Shown here piece after piece: positions 46,466-54,782 of a stretch of DNA of 64,000 nucleotides. Source of the stretch: Arenicellales bacterium (GTDB lineage: Bacteria; Pseudomonadota; Gammaproteobacteria; Arenicellales; JAHEKD01); assembly GCA_028284225.1 (NCBI GenBank), contig JANQSD010000013.1, positions 62,001 to 126,000 of the forward strand, given 5' to 3'. A model generated the notes under the pieces. The model saw nothing but the letters and a program-made list of their open reading frames with translations. It did not search any database and was not told the DNA's origin. How positions within the stretch are numbered: position 1 is the stretch's first letter; each line of letters opens with the position of its first letter. Made by a program: the position numbers and the translations under genes.

Positions 46466-47497
46466 ATGTACATGAATATTCTGCAACAACAAATCGCTGA
46501 AAAAGGCTGTCTGCTAGCCGATGGAGCCACTGGCACGAATTTATTTGAAATGGGCTTGATATCAGGCGATGCGCCTGAGCTATGGAACCAGGATCAGCCG
46601 GAAAAAATCCGCAGTCTTTATCAGTCATTTATCGACGCTGGTTCTGACATCGTTCTAACAAATAGCTTTGGTGCCAACCGGTACCGACTTAAATTACATA
46701 ACGCTGAGCATAGAGTTGCAGAACTAAATACGGCAGCAGCGAGTATTGCCAGGGAACAAGCCGATAAAACAACAAGAAAAGTGATTGTTGCCGGTTCAAT
46801 GGGGCCTACCGGAGAGCTGATTCAACCTTTAGGTGAACTGACAATCGAAGATTGCGAACAAGCTTTTTTTGAACAGGCTCAAGCATTAGTAGAGGGCGGT
46901 GCAGACGTGCTGTGGATAGAAACAATGTCGGCTCAGGATGAGTTAGAAGCAGCGATTCGCGGCGCCGCTAAAACAGGTTATCCTGTCGCTGCAACATTAA
47001 GCCTGGATACCAATGGCAACACCATGATGGGCATTTCACCCAGGGATTTAGTTAAGATCTGTAATCAGCATAACTTAGCTGCTTTCGGTACTAATTGCGG
47101 GGTAGGTGCTTCTGAAGTTGTGGCCAGTGTTATTTCTTGCAGCCAGGAACAACCAAATGCTCCGCTGATTGCCAAGGCAAATTGTGGCATTCCCGAGTTT
47201 ATTGACGGCAAGGTCACTTACAACGGTACTCCTGAGTTAATGGCAGATTACGCGGTGATGGTTCGTAATGCCGGAGCCAAGATTATTGGCGGATGCTGCG
47301 GGACTACACCAGCACATATCGCCAGTATGCGCGCTGCACTGGATGCTGATTCTGATTCACAAGTACCTACATTGGCACACATTGAGGAAAAACTAGGCGA
47401 AGTGAGTGCCGGTGCAAAGTCCTGCTACCACGGGCAAGCAGCAGCTTCAGAAAACACATCAGCCAGAACAAATAGAAGGCGACGTCGCAGCGCATAA
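46466..47497 (+). CDS. bmt: Betaine--homocysteine S-methyltransferase
   Basis: 343 residues from ATG 46466; ATG 46472 (MNILQQQ) is equally possible. Zinc/homocysteine methyltransferase barrel with CLLADGATGTNLFEMGLISG, VLTNSFGANRYRLKLHNAEH, the GTNCGVG Cys and the Cys pair IIGGCCGTTPAH; these bind zinc. The Arg-rich tail NRRRRRSA is shared with alphaproteobacterial Bmt. It makes methionine from homocysteine with betaine as donor. A perfect palindrome immediately upstream may control it. Confidence 0.9.
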   Translation: MYMNILQQQIAEKGCLLADGATGTNLFEMGLISGDAPELWNQDQPEKIRSLYQSFIDAGSDIVLTNSFGANRYRLKLHNAEHRVAELNTAAASIAREQADKTTRKVIVAGSMGPTGELIQPLGELTIEDCEQAFFEQAQALVEGGADVLWIETMSAQDELEAAIRGAAKTGYPVAATLSLDTNGNTMMGISPRDLVKICNQHNLAAFGTNCGVGASEVVASVISCSQEQPNAPLIAKANCGIPEFIDGKVTYNGTPELMADYAVMVRNAGAKIIGGCCGTTPAHIASMRAALDADSDSQVPTLAHIEEKLGEVSAGAKSCYHGQAAASENTSARTNRRRRRSA

Positions 47498-47567
47498 ACA
47501 GTTTAGCTGACGCAATCTGAACTCTGTGCCAAAATACCGAATCTTTTCGGATTGGTAGATTTTACTT

Positions 47568-48491
47568 ATGAAATTCGTATTTATTATGGACCCGCTTGAT
47601 GGGGTTAAAGCGCATAAAGATACTTCCTATTTTTTAATGCTGGCGGCTCATCAGCGAGGACATGTTGTTCATCATCTTGATCAAAATAATGTATTTATTC
47701 AGCACGATCAGGTGATGGCCACAGTGACTACTGTGGACGTACACGAGAATCACGAACAACCTTTTACTCAAAGTCATAAGCAGAAAATCAATCTGGCTGA
47801 TGTTGATGCAATTTTTATTCGTACTGATCCACCGTTTGATCGGCGTTATTTTTACTTGACACTGTTGCTCGAATATTTACCTGCAAAAGTCAAAATCATC
47901 AATAGGCCCCAGACTCTGCGTGACTGGAATGAAAAGCTCGCGGCATTGTTTTATCCTGAATTTACTCCGCAAACGCTGATTAGCAATTCTGTTACAGAAA
48001 TCGGAGCTATGTTAGCTAAATTTGAACGACTCACTATTAAACCCGTTGATGGGCACGGTGGAGAGGGCATTATATTTGTAGATAATTCTCAAGCAGATTG
48101 GCAGCAACAAGTCAGTGAGGCTACCCAGAATCAAACCCACTGGGTTGTCGCCCAGGAATATCTGCCTGCTGCGTCGCAAGGTGACAAACGAATTCTGTTA
48201 GTAGAAGGTGAACCAATCGGGGGAATACTCAGGGTTCATGCACATGACCAAGAATTAAATAACCTTGATGCCGGTGGCACCGCACATGCTTGTGAACTTG
48301 ACCAGCACGATTTAGAGATTTGCAGAGCCTTAAAGAATAATTTCATCAACAAAGGCATATTTTTCTGCGGCATTGATGTGATCGGCGGCAAGCTTATTGA
48401 AATCAATGTCACCAGTCCAACCGGATTACGCGAATTAACCCAGTTTAGTGGTGTCGATCACCATTTAAATATTATCCGAAAATTGGAATAG
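47568..48491 (+). CDS. gshB: Glutathione synthetase
   Basis: 307 residues. ATP-grasp ligase joining gamma-glutamylcysteine and glycine. Motifs are FIMDPLDGVKAHKDTSYFLM, FIRTDPPFDRRYFYLTLLLE, INRPQTLRDWNEKLAALFYP, KPVDGHGGEGIIFVD and EINVTSPTGLRELTQFSG. gshA is not adjacent. A double-hairpin repeat follows 38 bases after the stop, at a convergent junction. Confidence 0.98.
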   Translation: MKFVFIMDPLDGVKAHKDTSYFLMLAAHQRGHVVHHLDQNNVFIQHDQVMATVTTVDVHENHEQPFTQSHKQKINLADVDAIFIRTDPPFDRRYFYLTLLLEYLPAKVKIINRPQTLRDWNEKLAALFYPEFTPQTLISNSVTEIGAMLAKFERLTIKPVDGHGGEGIIFVDNSQADWQQQVSEATQNQTHWVVAQEYLPAASQGDKRILLVEGEPIGGILRVHAHDQELNNLDAGGTAHACELDQHDLEICRALKNNFINKGIFFCGIDVIGGKLIEINVTSPTGLRELTQFSGVDHHLNIIRKLE

Positions 48492-48528
48492 GGCGTTGTG
48501 CATTTCGAACTTAGGGGCTTATCATTCT

Positions 48529-48597
48529 ACCCCTCCTAGCCTCCCCTGAGAGGGGAGGAATTAGTTCTCCCCCTTACAGGGGGAGTTAGAGGGGGTT
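48529..48597. repeat. 69-bp double-hairpin repeat, copy A
   Basis: Two hairpins CCTCCCCT-GAG-AGGGGAGG (48540-48558) and CTCCCCCT-TAC-AGGGGGAG (48567-48585), with outer ends ACCCCTC and GAGGGGGT that can also pair. Its inverted near-copy lies at 61526-61594. It sits between convergent gshB and the LysR gene. Confidence 0.8.
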
Positions 48598-48604
48598 AAA
48601 CAAA

Positions 48605-49549
48605 CTACTTAGATTTACCCTTGGCCTTAGCCTGCTGATCAAACAGCTCCTGTGAGGCCATGGCTTCGTCTTTAATCCAGGCGATAAAATCCAGCACAGC
48701 AGCCTGGTCGATTTTATCCTCCGGTACAATCAAGTTATAACTACTATCACTTTGAACATAAATATCGAGCAATTTAATCAGGCGGCCGGCTTTCAGATCA
48801 TCAGCAACATGGGAACTGCGTGCCAGAGCAATTCCCTGGCCGTCGATGGCAGCTTGTAAGGCCATACTTGAATTAGGGAAATGCAAACCTTTAGGGAGTG
48901 TATAGTCGGTGACACCGGCTGCTGCAAACCAGTCTCTCCAACGCGGCGCGGCGTCGATATTCAAACGCCTTAGAATGGGTAGTTTTAGTAAATCCTCCGG
49001 TTTCTTTACCTGCGTAATTTCAGTTTCAAAGAACTCCGGACTGCAAACAGGAAACGAATAGCCATGTAGCAATGGAATGACATTGTAATCCGGGTGCTGG
49101 CCATCGCTATAAAATACAGCAATATCTGCATCGTTGAATTCCAATTCATTGGCCACCGGCATGGTTATGATAGTGACATCGATATCCGGGTATTGTTGAC
49201 TGAAATCGCCTAGCCGGGGAACCATCCACTTAAGTGCAAAAGACTGGCTTAATGCAACCCGTAAATAGCCTTCATCAGCAGCTGATGCCTCCATATCGGC
49301 CAGGGTTTTGGTTAATGTGGAGAAAAACTCGCTGATGACCGGACTGACTTTTTGGGCCTGCTCAGTAAGCTGAATCCCACGGCCCTGACGCTCAAATAAC
49401 TTAAATCCCCACAGATCCTCGATATGTTTGATCTGGTGGCTGATCGCACTTTGAGTCACATGCAACTCTTCAGCGGCACGGGTATAGTTCAAGTGTCTGG
49501 CCGCCGCTTCAAAAGCTCTAAGTGCTGAAATGGGAGGGTATCTTGTCAT
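48605..49549 (-). CDS. gcvA: LysR-family regulator, GcvA-like
   Basis: I choose ATG 49549 (MTRYPPISALRAFEAAARHL), as GcvA starts, over the upstream ATG 49570 that adds seven residues. 314 residues. HTH: NYTRAAEELHVTQSAISHQI, then the effector domain with LRVALSQSFALKWMVPRLGD, and FPNSSMALQAAIDGQGIALA. GcvA-type proteins regulate glycine cleavage and, in enterobacteria, the divergent small RNA gcvB. Here a small-RNA candidate is divergent at 49683-49812. A palindrome before the start suggests autoregulation. Ends eight bases after the repeat. Confidence 0.85.
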   Translation of the reverse strand: MTRYPPISALRAFEAAARHLNYTRAAEELHVTQSAISHQIKHIEDLWGFKLFERQGRGIQLTEQAQKVSPVISEFFSTLTKTLADMEASAADEGYLRVALSQSFALKWMVPRLGDFSQQYPDIDVTIITMPVANELEFNDADIAVFYSDGQHPDYNVIPLLHGYSFPVCSPEFFETEITQVKKPEDLLKLPILRRLNIDAAPRWRDWFAAAGVTDYTLPKGLHFPNSSMALQAAIDGQGIALARSSHVADDLKAGRLIKLLDIYVQSDSSYNLIVPEDKIDQAAVLDFIAWIKDEAMASQELFDQQAKAKGKSK

Positions 49550-49564
49550 GTTTATAAAAAATTC

Positions 49565-49588
49565 ATACATGAGTAATTGCTCATGTAT
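49565..49588. promoter_or_regulatory. Palindrome upstream of gcvA-like gene
   Basis: ATACATGAG and CTCATGTAT around TAATTG, 16 to 39 bases before ATG 49549. A further ATTGTATGAG half-site follows at 49587. LysR proteins bind such dyads. The upstream alternative start (49570) would fall inside it. Confidence 0.55.
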
Positions 49589-49682
49589 TGTATGAGAATA
49601 TTTCGTTGGAAATCAATAGGCTCGAGCATTAATATCCTTATCAAGTTAATACATAAAACACTTACATTGTTTTATAGAGAAA

Positions 49683-49812
49683 GACTCTCCTCCTCTGTGT
49701 GAATGCTACGGCCGACAGGCTATCTGTCGGCCCTCTAGCAAAAGAGGAGAAGACTGCAAGACTCCTCCTCTGTGTGAACGTTTAGCCGGCCTTCTAGGGC
49801 CGGCTTTTTTTA
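49683..49812 (+). ncRNA. Small-RNA candidate with two CUCCUCCUCUGUGUGAA motifs, divergent from gcvA-like gene
   Basis: An identical 17-base motif CTCCTCCTCTGTGTGAA occurs at 49687-49703 and 49763-49779, each followed by a strong hairpin: GGCCGACAG-GCTAT-CTGTCGGCC (49710-49732) and AGCCGGCC-TTCTAG-GGCCGGCT with T7 (49785-49812). CUCCUCC complements the Shine-Dalgarno GGAGG, so it could pair with many mRNA starts. AGAGGAG (49744-49750) between the copies can pair with the motif. Promoter: TGT-TTTATA extended -10 (49668-49676). No ORF. Position matches gcvB next to gcvA in enterobacteria, though the sequence differs. Confidence 0.65.
49785..49812 (+). terminator. Rho-independent terminator of the small-RNA candidate
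   Basis: AGCCGGCC-TTCTAG-GGCCGGCT hairpin with seven T residues. It ends 38 bases before the convergent APH-type gene's stop at 49851 and could also serve the 3' side of that region. Confidence 0.85.
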
Positions 49813-49850
49813 TCTTAACCCGAATTTAATACCTGCAAAAGTTCTTTTTC

Positions 49851-50816
49851 TTATCCCTGGAGTATTTTGACCTTCTCCAGCCAGTTTTTAAGAGGCTTCA
49901 AATCCGCTTGGCTCAGGTGATTGATTAACAATTTTTCAACACGTGGCAGGTGCTGCAAATAATGATGTTTACCATCCCGAATCGAAAGCCGGGTAAAAAT
50001 GCCCAAAACCTTGCAGTGTCGTTGTGCACCTAATACTCGGTACCAGCGCATAAAGGTTTCTTTTTCAAAATTCATGGCTGCTAAATAATGATTTAACATT
50101 TCAGTCTGTAAGGCCTCGGGAATATCACGCCTGGCATCTTCAAGTAAGGAGACTAAGTCATAAGCTGGCGAACCGATAACTGCATCCTGAAAATCCAGTA
50201 ACCCGCAATCTCCCGAATCGAGTTTAATCAAGTTATCGACATGAAAATCACGTAATACTAACGTATCAGCAAGCGTCGGCAATTGGTCGAAGATGCAGTG
50301 CCACAGATCAACATAATCGGACCGGGCTTCGGTACCGAGCGGTTTCCCCATTTGCTTTGGATAATACCAATCAACTAGCAATAACGCTTCATTAACAAAC
50401 AATTCATTGGAATAGGGCGGTACAGCAACTTTCTTCGCCTCGGAGTGTTGTTGAAGATCAATTAAACAGTTAGCGGCAATTTGATAAAGTTCTTGTTGGT
50501 TGTATCCTTGATTTAAAAGCCTGGTGAACGTGTTATCACCAAAATCTTCCAATAAGATAAATCCATTATCCAAATCGCACTTAATTAGTGTCGGCGCTCT
50601 TAGTTTTAATGTTAATAAATGTTTTGCGACTAAAATAAATGGATTGACGTCTTCGTACTCAGGTGGCGCGTCCATTAGGATAAACGTTGCCGTATCGGTA
50701 TAGATTCGAAAATAGCGGCGAAAAGAAGCATCTTGAGCTAAGGGCTTGATGGTCATGTCCGTCAGTTGACAGGAATCCAAAAAATCATCAATTAACTTTT
50801 GCCGATTGTCATCCAT
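49851..50816 (-). CDS. Aminoglycoside phosphotransferase-family kinase (AmgK-like)
   Basis: 321 residues, APH fold. N-terminal lobe TIKPLAQDASFRRYFRIYTD, hinge with NGFILLEDFGDNTFTRLL, catalytic loop LVLRDFHVDNLIKLD and metal motif GLLDFQDAVIGSPAYDLVS. Closest in style to AmgK, which phosphorylates MurNAc/GlcNAc in cell-wall recycling and usually pairs with murU; no murU is here. Divergent from folE. The kinase family is firm; the sugar substrate is inferred. Confidence 0.87.
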   Translation of the reverse strand: MDDNRQKLIDDFLDSCQLTDMTIKPLAQDASFRRYFRIYTDTATFILMDAPPEYEDVNPFILVAKHLLTLKLRAPTLIKCDLDNGFILLEDFGDNTFTRLLNQGYNQQELYQIAANCLIDLQQHSEAKKVAVPPYSNELFVNEALLLVDWYYPKQMGKPLGTEARSDYVDLWHCIFDQLPTLADTLVLRDFHVDNLIKLDSGDCGLLDFQDAVIGSPAYDLVSLLEDARRDIPEALQTEMLNHYLAAMNFEKETFMRWYRVLGAQRHCKVLGIFTRLSIRDGKHHYLQHLPRVEKLLINHLSQADLKPLKNWLEKVKILQG

Positions 50817-50889
50817 TTATACCTCTCAAGAGATTGTTTATTACTACAGTTTATAAGATACTCAGCAGTAACTAATAGACGGCCTGAAA

Positions 50890-51447
50890 ATGACCGAACA
50901 AAAGCTTACTGAATTCTATGCGCAAATTCTCACCGAAATCGGTGAAAACGTAAACCGTGACGGGTTGATTAACACTCCCGGTCGTGCCGCCAGAGCACTG
51001 CAATATTTGACCCGGGGGTATAATTTAACTTTGGATGAGGTTGTCAACGGTGCAATATTTGAAACCGATAACGACCAGATGGTTATCGTCAAAGATATAG
51101 AACTATACTCGCTATGCGAGCACCATTTATTGCCATTCATAGGTAAATGCCATGTCGCATACCTGCCTAAGGGCAAAGTCATAGGTTTATCAAAAATTGC
51201 CAGAATTGTTGAGATGTATGCTCGCCGCCTGCAAATACAGGAAACTTTGACCAACCAGATTGCCCGGGCGATTCAAAAAGTCACTAAAAGCGTCGGAGTC
51301 GGGGTTATTATCGAAGCACAACATTTGTGTATGATGATGCGTGGGGTCGAAAAACAAAATTCTGTCATGAAAACTTCAATGATGCTTGGTGCATTCAAAT
51401 CCAGCGTCAATACCAGATCTGAGTTCTTGAATTTAATCAAGGACTAA
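50890..51447 (+). CDS. folE: GTP cyclohydrolase I
   Basis: 185 residues, normal for the type IA enzyme. First step of folate/tetrahydrobiopterin synthesis. [20 protein letters not shown], zinc-binding [40 protein letters not shown] and [17 protein letters not shown] are intact. The TAA stop overlaps an ATG (TAATG) of the bioY reading frame, but the likely bioY start is downstream. Head of the vitamin-related gene row. Confidence 0.98.
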   Translation: MTEQKLTEFYAQILTEIGENVNRDGLINTPGRAARALQYLTRGYNLTLDEVVNGAIFETDNDQMVIVKDIELYSLCEHHLLPFIGKCHVAYLPKGKVIGLSKIARIVEMYARRLQIQETLTNQIARAIQKVTKSVGVGVIIEAQHLCMMMRGVEKQNSVMKTSMMLGAFKSSVNTRSEFLNLIKD

Positions 51448-51488
51448 TGAATGTTAATATATATCTCATATCCACAGGAGCAACAGCA

Positions 51489-52079
51489 GTGAGTGTAACG
51501 TCAAATCCAACCTTATTGGCCGATATCTTAATGCCCGGCAGAGAAAATTCTTTAGTCAAAAATATTATTTTGGCTGTAGTGGGCTCCATGATTTTATGGG
51601 CCTGTGCCAAAATACAGGTTCCATTTTATCCAGTTCCTGTCACCATGACGACATTTGCCGTATTGGTTATAGGCATGGCATACGGCTGGAAACTTGGTGC
51701 AGCAACAATTCTGCTGTATCTGGCAGAGGGTGCTGCAGGATTGCCCGTTTTCGCCGGTACACCGGAGAAAGGAATTGGCTTGGCGTATATGTTAGGTGGG
51801 ACTGGCGGCTATCTGATCGGTTATGTTTTAGCTGCTGCATTATGCGGCTGGCTGGCCGAAAAAGGTTGGGATAGAAATACTGTTACAACGGCATTAGCCA
51901 TGCTATTTGGGAATATTGTTTTATACATTCCAGGACTGCTCTGGTTAGGTATTTTATTCGGCTGGGATAAACCTATTCTTGAATGGGGCTTGATTCCTTT
52001 TATTCCGGGCGATTTATTGAAACTGGCATTAGCTGCAGTCACGTTGCCGTTAATTTGGAAAACCCTTAAAAAGAACTAG
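51489..52079 (+). CDS. bioY: Biotin transporter substrate-capturing protein BioY
   Basis: I choose GTG 51489, with AGGAG eight bases upstream (51476-51480), over the upstream ATG 51447 whose 14 extra residues are unlike BioY. 196 residues, six hydrophobic helices. Motifs are WACAKIQVPFYPVPVTMTTF, YLAEGAAGLPVFAG, MLGGTGGYLIGYVLAAALCG and IPFIPGDLLKLALAAVTLPL. An S component of ECF biotin uptake; bioMN are not adjacent, and BioY can act alone. The TPP riboswitch follows the stop, so it ends this unit. Confidence 0.94.
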   Translation: MSVTSNPTLLADILMPGRENSLVKNIILAVVGSMILWACAKIQVPFYPVPVTMTTFAVLVIGMAYGWKLGAATILLYLAEGAAGLPVFAGTPEKGIGLAYMLGGTGGYLIGYVLAAALCGWLAEKGWDRNTVTTALAMLFGNIVLYIPGLLWLGILFGWDKPILEWGLIPFIPGDLLKLALAAVTLPLIWKTLKKN

Positions 52080-52086
52080 TTAACAT

Positions 52087-52170
52087 CTCAACGGGGTGCC
52101 GTGAAAACATGGCTGAGAGGCGTTGCCAACCCGAGAACCTGAACCAGATAATACTGGCGTAGGAATTGAG
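52087..52170 (+). promoter_or_regulatory. TPP riboswitch (THI element)
   Basis: All conserved parts are present: CTCAA P1 (52087-52091) pairing with TTGAG (52166-52170), ACGGGGTGCC, GGCTGAGAGGC, CAACCCGAGAACCTGAACC and ATACTGGCGTAGG. The ligand thiamine diphosphate turns the downstream thiamine-transport operon off. It sits directly before thiBPQ. Confidence 0.96.
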
Positions 52171-52179
52171 CATCTTTGA

Positions 52180-52218
52180 TTCATACGCACGTTATCACAG
52201 ATCATGCAGGCGTATGAA
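52180..52218 (+). promoter_or_regulatory. Start-codon-sequestering hairpin of thiB
   Basis: TTCATACGC (52180-52188) is the exact complement of GCGTATGAA (52210-52218), which contains the thiB start ATG 52214-52216. The 9-base stem with a 21-base loop would hide the start, giving the riboswitch a translational off state. Confidence 0.7.
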
Positions 52219-53221
52219 AGTAGCTAAAATATATAAATTTATTTGCACAGTTTTAACACTGTCGGTCGTTACTCTGGCTGTACATGCCAATACTTTAACC
52301 GTCTACACCTACGATTCATTTGCTTCAGAATGGGGTCCCGGGCCCAAGCTAAAAGCACTGTTTGAAGATCAATGTGAGTGCCAGCTTAATTTTGTTGCTT
52401 TGGATGATGCTTTGGCAATGTTAGGGCGCTTGAAACTCGAAGGCAAAGATAGCCCCGCCGATGTCGTTGTAGGCTTGGATTTGAATACTTTGATCGTCGC
52501 CAAAGAAACTGGATTGTTTGGACCCCACGACGTATCTATAAGCGATTTAACTTTACCTATTGAATGGAATGATGATGTATTTGTTCCGTTTGATTACGGT
52601 TACTTCGCTTTTGTCTACAACTCAGAGGTAGTCAAGCAACCCCCACAAAGTTTAGCTGAGTTAATCAAAAATGACCCCGAACACAAGCTCGTCATTCAGG
52701 ACCCACGCAGCAGCACACCGGGGTTAGGCCTGTTACTGTGGATTAAACAGATTTACGGCAATCAGGCCCCGCAAATCTGGGAACAATTATCACCATCCAT
52801 TTTGACTGTAACACCGGGCTGGAGCGAAGCTTATGGATTATTTCTTGAGGGTGAGGCAGATCTGGTGCTCAGTTATACTACATCTCCTGCCTATCATTTA
52901 ATCGCTGAACAAAAAGACAATTATCATGCAGCTGAATTTAGCGAAGGCCACTATATTCAGGTGGAGACGGCTGCGATGGTTGAAAATAGTAAACATCCAG
53001 ATCTTGCCAGGCAATTTTTACAGTTTTTAATCAGTGAGCAGGCGCAAAATTCCATCCCCACCGGCAATTGGATGTATCCGAGCGCCTTACAAAATGACAA
53101 ATTACCTGACGAGTTCAGTCAACTAATTCAGCCACAAAAAACATTGATGATTAGCCCGCAAGATATCGCTCAGAACAAAAAACAGTGGATTAATGAAGTT
53201 GTTAATACCTTAGCTAAATAA
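52214..53221 (+). CDS. thiB: Thiamine ABC transporter, substrate-binding protein
   Basis: Start ATG 52214 (MKVAKIYKFICTVLTLSVVT) is chosen because it opens a proper Sec signal peptide and lies in the sequestering hairpin; a TTG at 52166 lies inside the riboswitch. 335 residues. Mature protein starts TLTVYTYDSFASEWGPGPKL, with PADVVVGLDLNTLIVAKETG and WMYPSAL near the end. A periplasmic thiamine/TPP-binding protein. One base separates it from thiP. Confidence 0.95.
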   Translation: MKVAKIYKFICTVLTLSVVTLAVHANTLTVYTYDSFASEWGPGPKLKALFEDQCECQLNFVALDDALAMLGRLKLEGKDSPADVVVGLDLNTLIVAKETGLFGPHDVSISDLTLPIEWNDDVFVPFDYGYFAFVYNSEVVKQPPQSLAELIKNDPEHKLVIQDPRSSTPGLGLLLWIKQIYGNQAPQIWEQLSPSILTVTPGWSEAYGLFLEGEADLVLSYTTSPAYHLIAEQKDNYHAAEFSEGHYIQVETAAMVENSKHPDLARQFLQFLISEQAQNSIPTGNWMYPSALQNDKLPDEFSQLIQPQKTLMISPQDIAQNKKQWINEVVNTLAK

Positions 53222-53222
53222 A

Positions 53223-54782
53223 ATGATTTACGGCGGCATTGCGCTAATTATTATCTGGTCAGTATATGTTATTGCAAGTATCGGTTTAATCAGCCAGTTT
53301 GAGTTCAGCTTTGCTGCAGATGTGCTTTCACAAACCTATCTTATTAGTGTCATTAAATTCACTTTTCTACAAGCGTTTTTATCCACATTAATCAGTATCG
53401 GCATGGCAATACCTATTGCCAGAGCTTTACACCGACAGAACTTCATAGGCAAACAATTGATACTTATTATCTCCGGTTTGTGTCTGGTGATTCCAGTGAT
53501 TGTGGCAGTACTGGGCATAGTTGCCGTTCATGGCGGCAAAGGATGGATTGCAAGCGCGTTTGATATTGAAGTTAATTACTTATATTCGCTGATCGGTATA
53601 TTAATCGCTCATGTGTTTTTCAATCTTCCATTAGCTGTGCGAGTGCTATTGCATAGCCTTTACACAGTACCCGAATCAAGCTGGCGCTTGGCTAGTCATC
53701 TGGGTATGAATAGTTGGCATATATTTAAATTGCTCGAATGGCCGTTGTTTCGCAACCAATTGCCCGCCACCTCAGGGTTGATTTTTCTATTGTGTTTCAC
53801 CTCATTTGCAGTAGTGCTTGTGTTTGGTGGCGGTTTGAAATACAGCACCCTCGAAGTTGCTATCTATCAGGCATTGCGCTTTGACTTCAATATTTCTGCA
53901 GCCGTAGTATTAGCAGCAGTCCAAATTCTGGTTTGTTTAATGTTGTTTTTGACTATGATCCGTTTTTCCAGACGTTTTGCATTGCAGGATTTATCTGTAA
54001 GACCCGTATTCAGACACGACGGTCAAACATTAAGCAATAAGCTAATCGATTACACTGTACTGAGTGTGTTTGCCTTATGGATTATATTGCCAATTCTGGC
54101 TATTTTAACCGGCAGTATTACAACATCCGGTTGGTCAGTTGTAAAAAACGAAAGTTTTTACAAAGCCGTAGTGGGTTCGATTTGCGTAAGCCTGGCTTCG
54201 GGCCTGTTAGCCAGTGTTTTTGTAATCAGCCTGGGATACTTATCAAAACAGTTTACCTATAGCTCAAACAGATCAAAATATAAAATGGGAATACTGGAAG
54301 TCTCTGTACAGCTTAGCCTCATTTTTCCGGCATTTGTATTAGCAACAGGCTTGTTTGTAGTCCTGAAAAAACACGCCGCAGTAGCGGGACCTATAATTGT
54401 AATAGTCATCAATGTATTAGCGATATTACCATTTATGGTGCGCATATTTTTACCTGCAATGCTTGCTACCTATAAACATGATCACCTTGCTAAGGCATTA
54501 GGCATTACCGGGTTGAATCGATTTAGGCTTATCGACTGGCCGATATTGCGAACGTCATTTGCCTGGGCGTTAGGGATCGGGTTGGCGCTGTCATTAGGTG
54601 ATTTTTCGGTAATTGCATTATTTGGAACGCAGGATTTTGTCACCTTGCCGCTTTATTTATATCGCTTGATGGGAGCCTACAAAATAGATCAGGCAACAGT
54701 AGTAGGCGTGTTAATTTGTATTTTGTGCCTGGCCACATTTTACAGCTGTAATCGATATATAGGACGCATTCGTAAATCATAA
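53223..54782 (+). CDS. thiP: Thiamine ABC transporter, permease
   Basis: 519 residues, about 12 hydrophobic helices, two homologous permease halves. Each half has an EAA-type loop: ESSWRLASHLGMNSWHIFKL in half one and DHLAKALGITGLNRFRLIDW in half two. GIGLALSLGDFSVIALFGTQ follows. It forms the transport channel with ThiB and ThiQ. Ends on the first base of thiQ (ATAATG overlap). Confidence 0.95.
   Translation: MIYGGIALIIIWSVYVIASIGLISQFEFSFAADVLSQTYLISVIKFTFLQAFLSTLISIGMAIPIARALHRQNFIGKQLILIISGLCLVIPVIVAVLGIVAVHGGKGWIASAFDIEVNYLYSLIGILIAHVFFNLPLAVRVLLHSLYTVPESSWRLASHLGMNSWHIFKLLEWPLFRNQLPATSGLIFLLCFTSFAVVLVFGGGLKYSTLEVAIYQALRFDFNISAAVVLAAVQILVCLMLFLTMIRFSRRFALQDLSVRPVFRHDGQTLSNKLIDYTVLSVFALWIILPILAILTGSITTSGWSVVKNESFYKAVVGSICVSLASGLLASVFVISLGYLSKQFTYSSNRSKYKMGILEVSVQLSLIFPAFVLATGLFVVLKKHAAVAGPIIVIVINVLAILPFMVRIFLPAMLATYKHDHLAKALGITGLNRFRLIDWPILRTSFAWALGIGLALSLGDFSVIALFGTQDFVTLPLYLYRLMGAYKIDQATVVGVLICILCLATFYSCNRYIGRIRKS

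Noticed and set aside
49551-49570. ATG 49570 as the start of the LysR gene
   Set aside because: It lies inside the upstream palindrome; ATG 49549 matches the conserved GcvA N-terminus.
49710-49732. First small-RNA hairpin as a terminator
   Set aside because: No U-tract follows; the sequence continues CTCTAGCAAAAGAGG, so it is more likely a structural part of one longer RNA.
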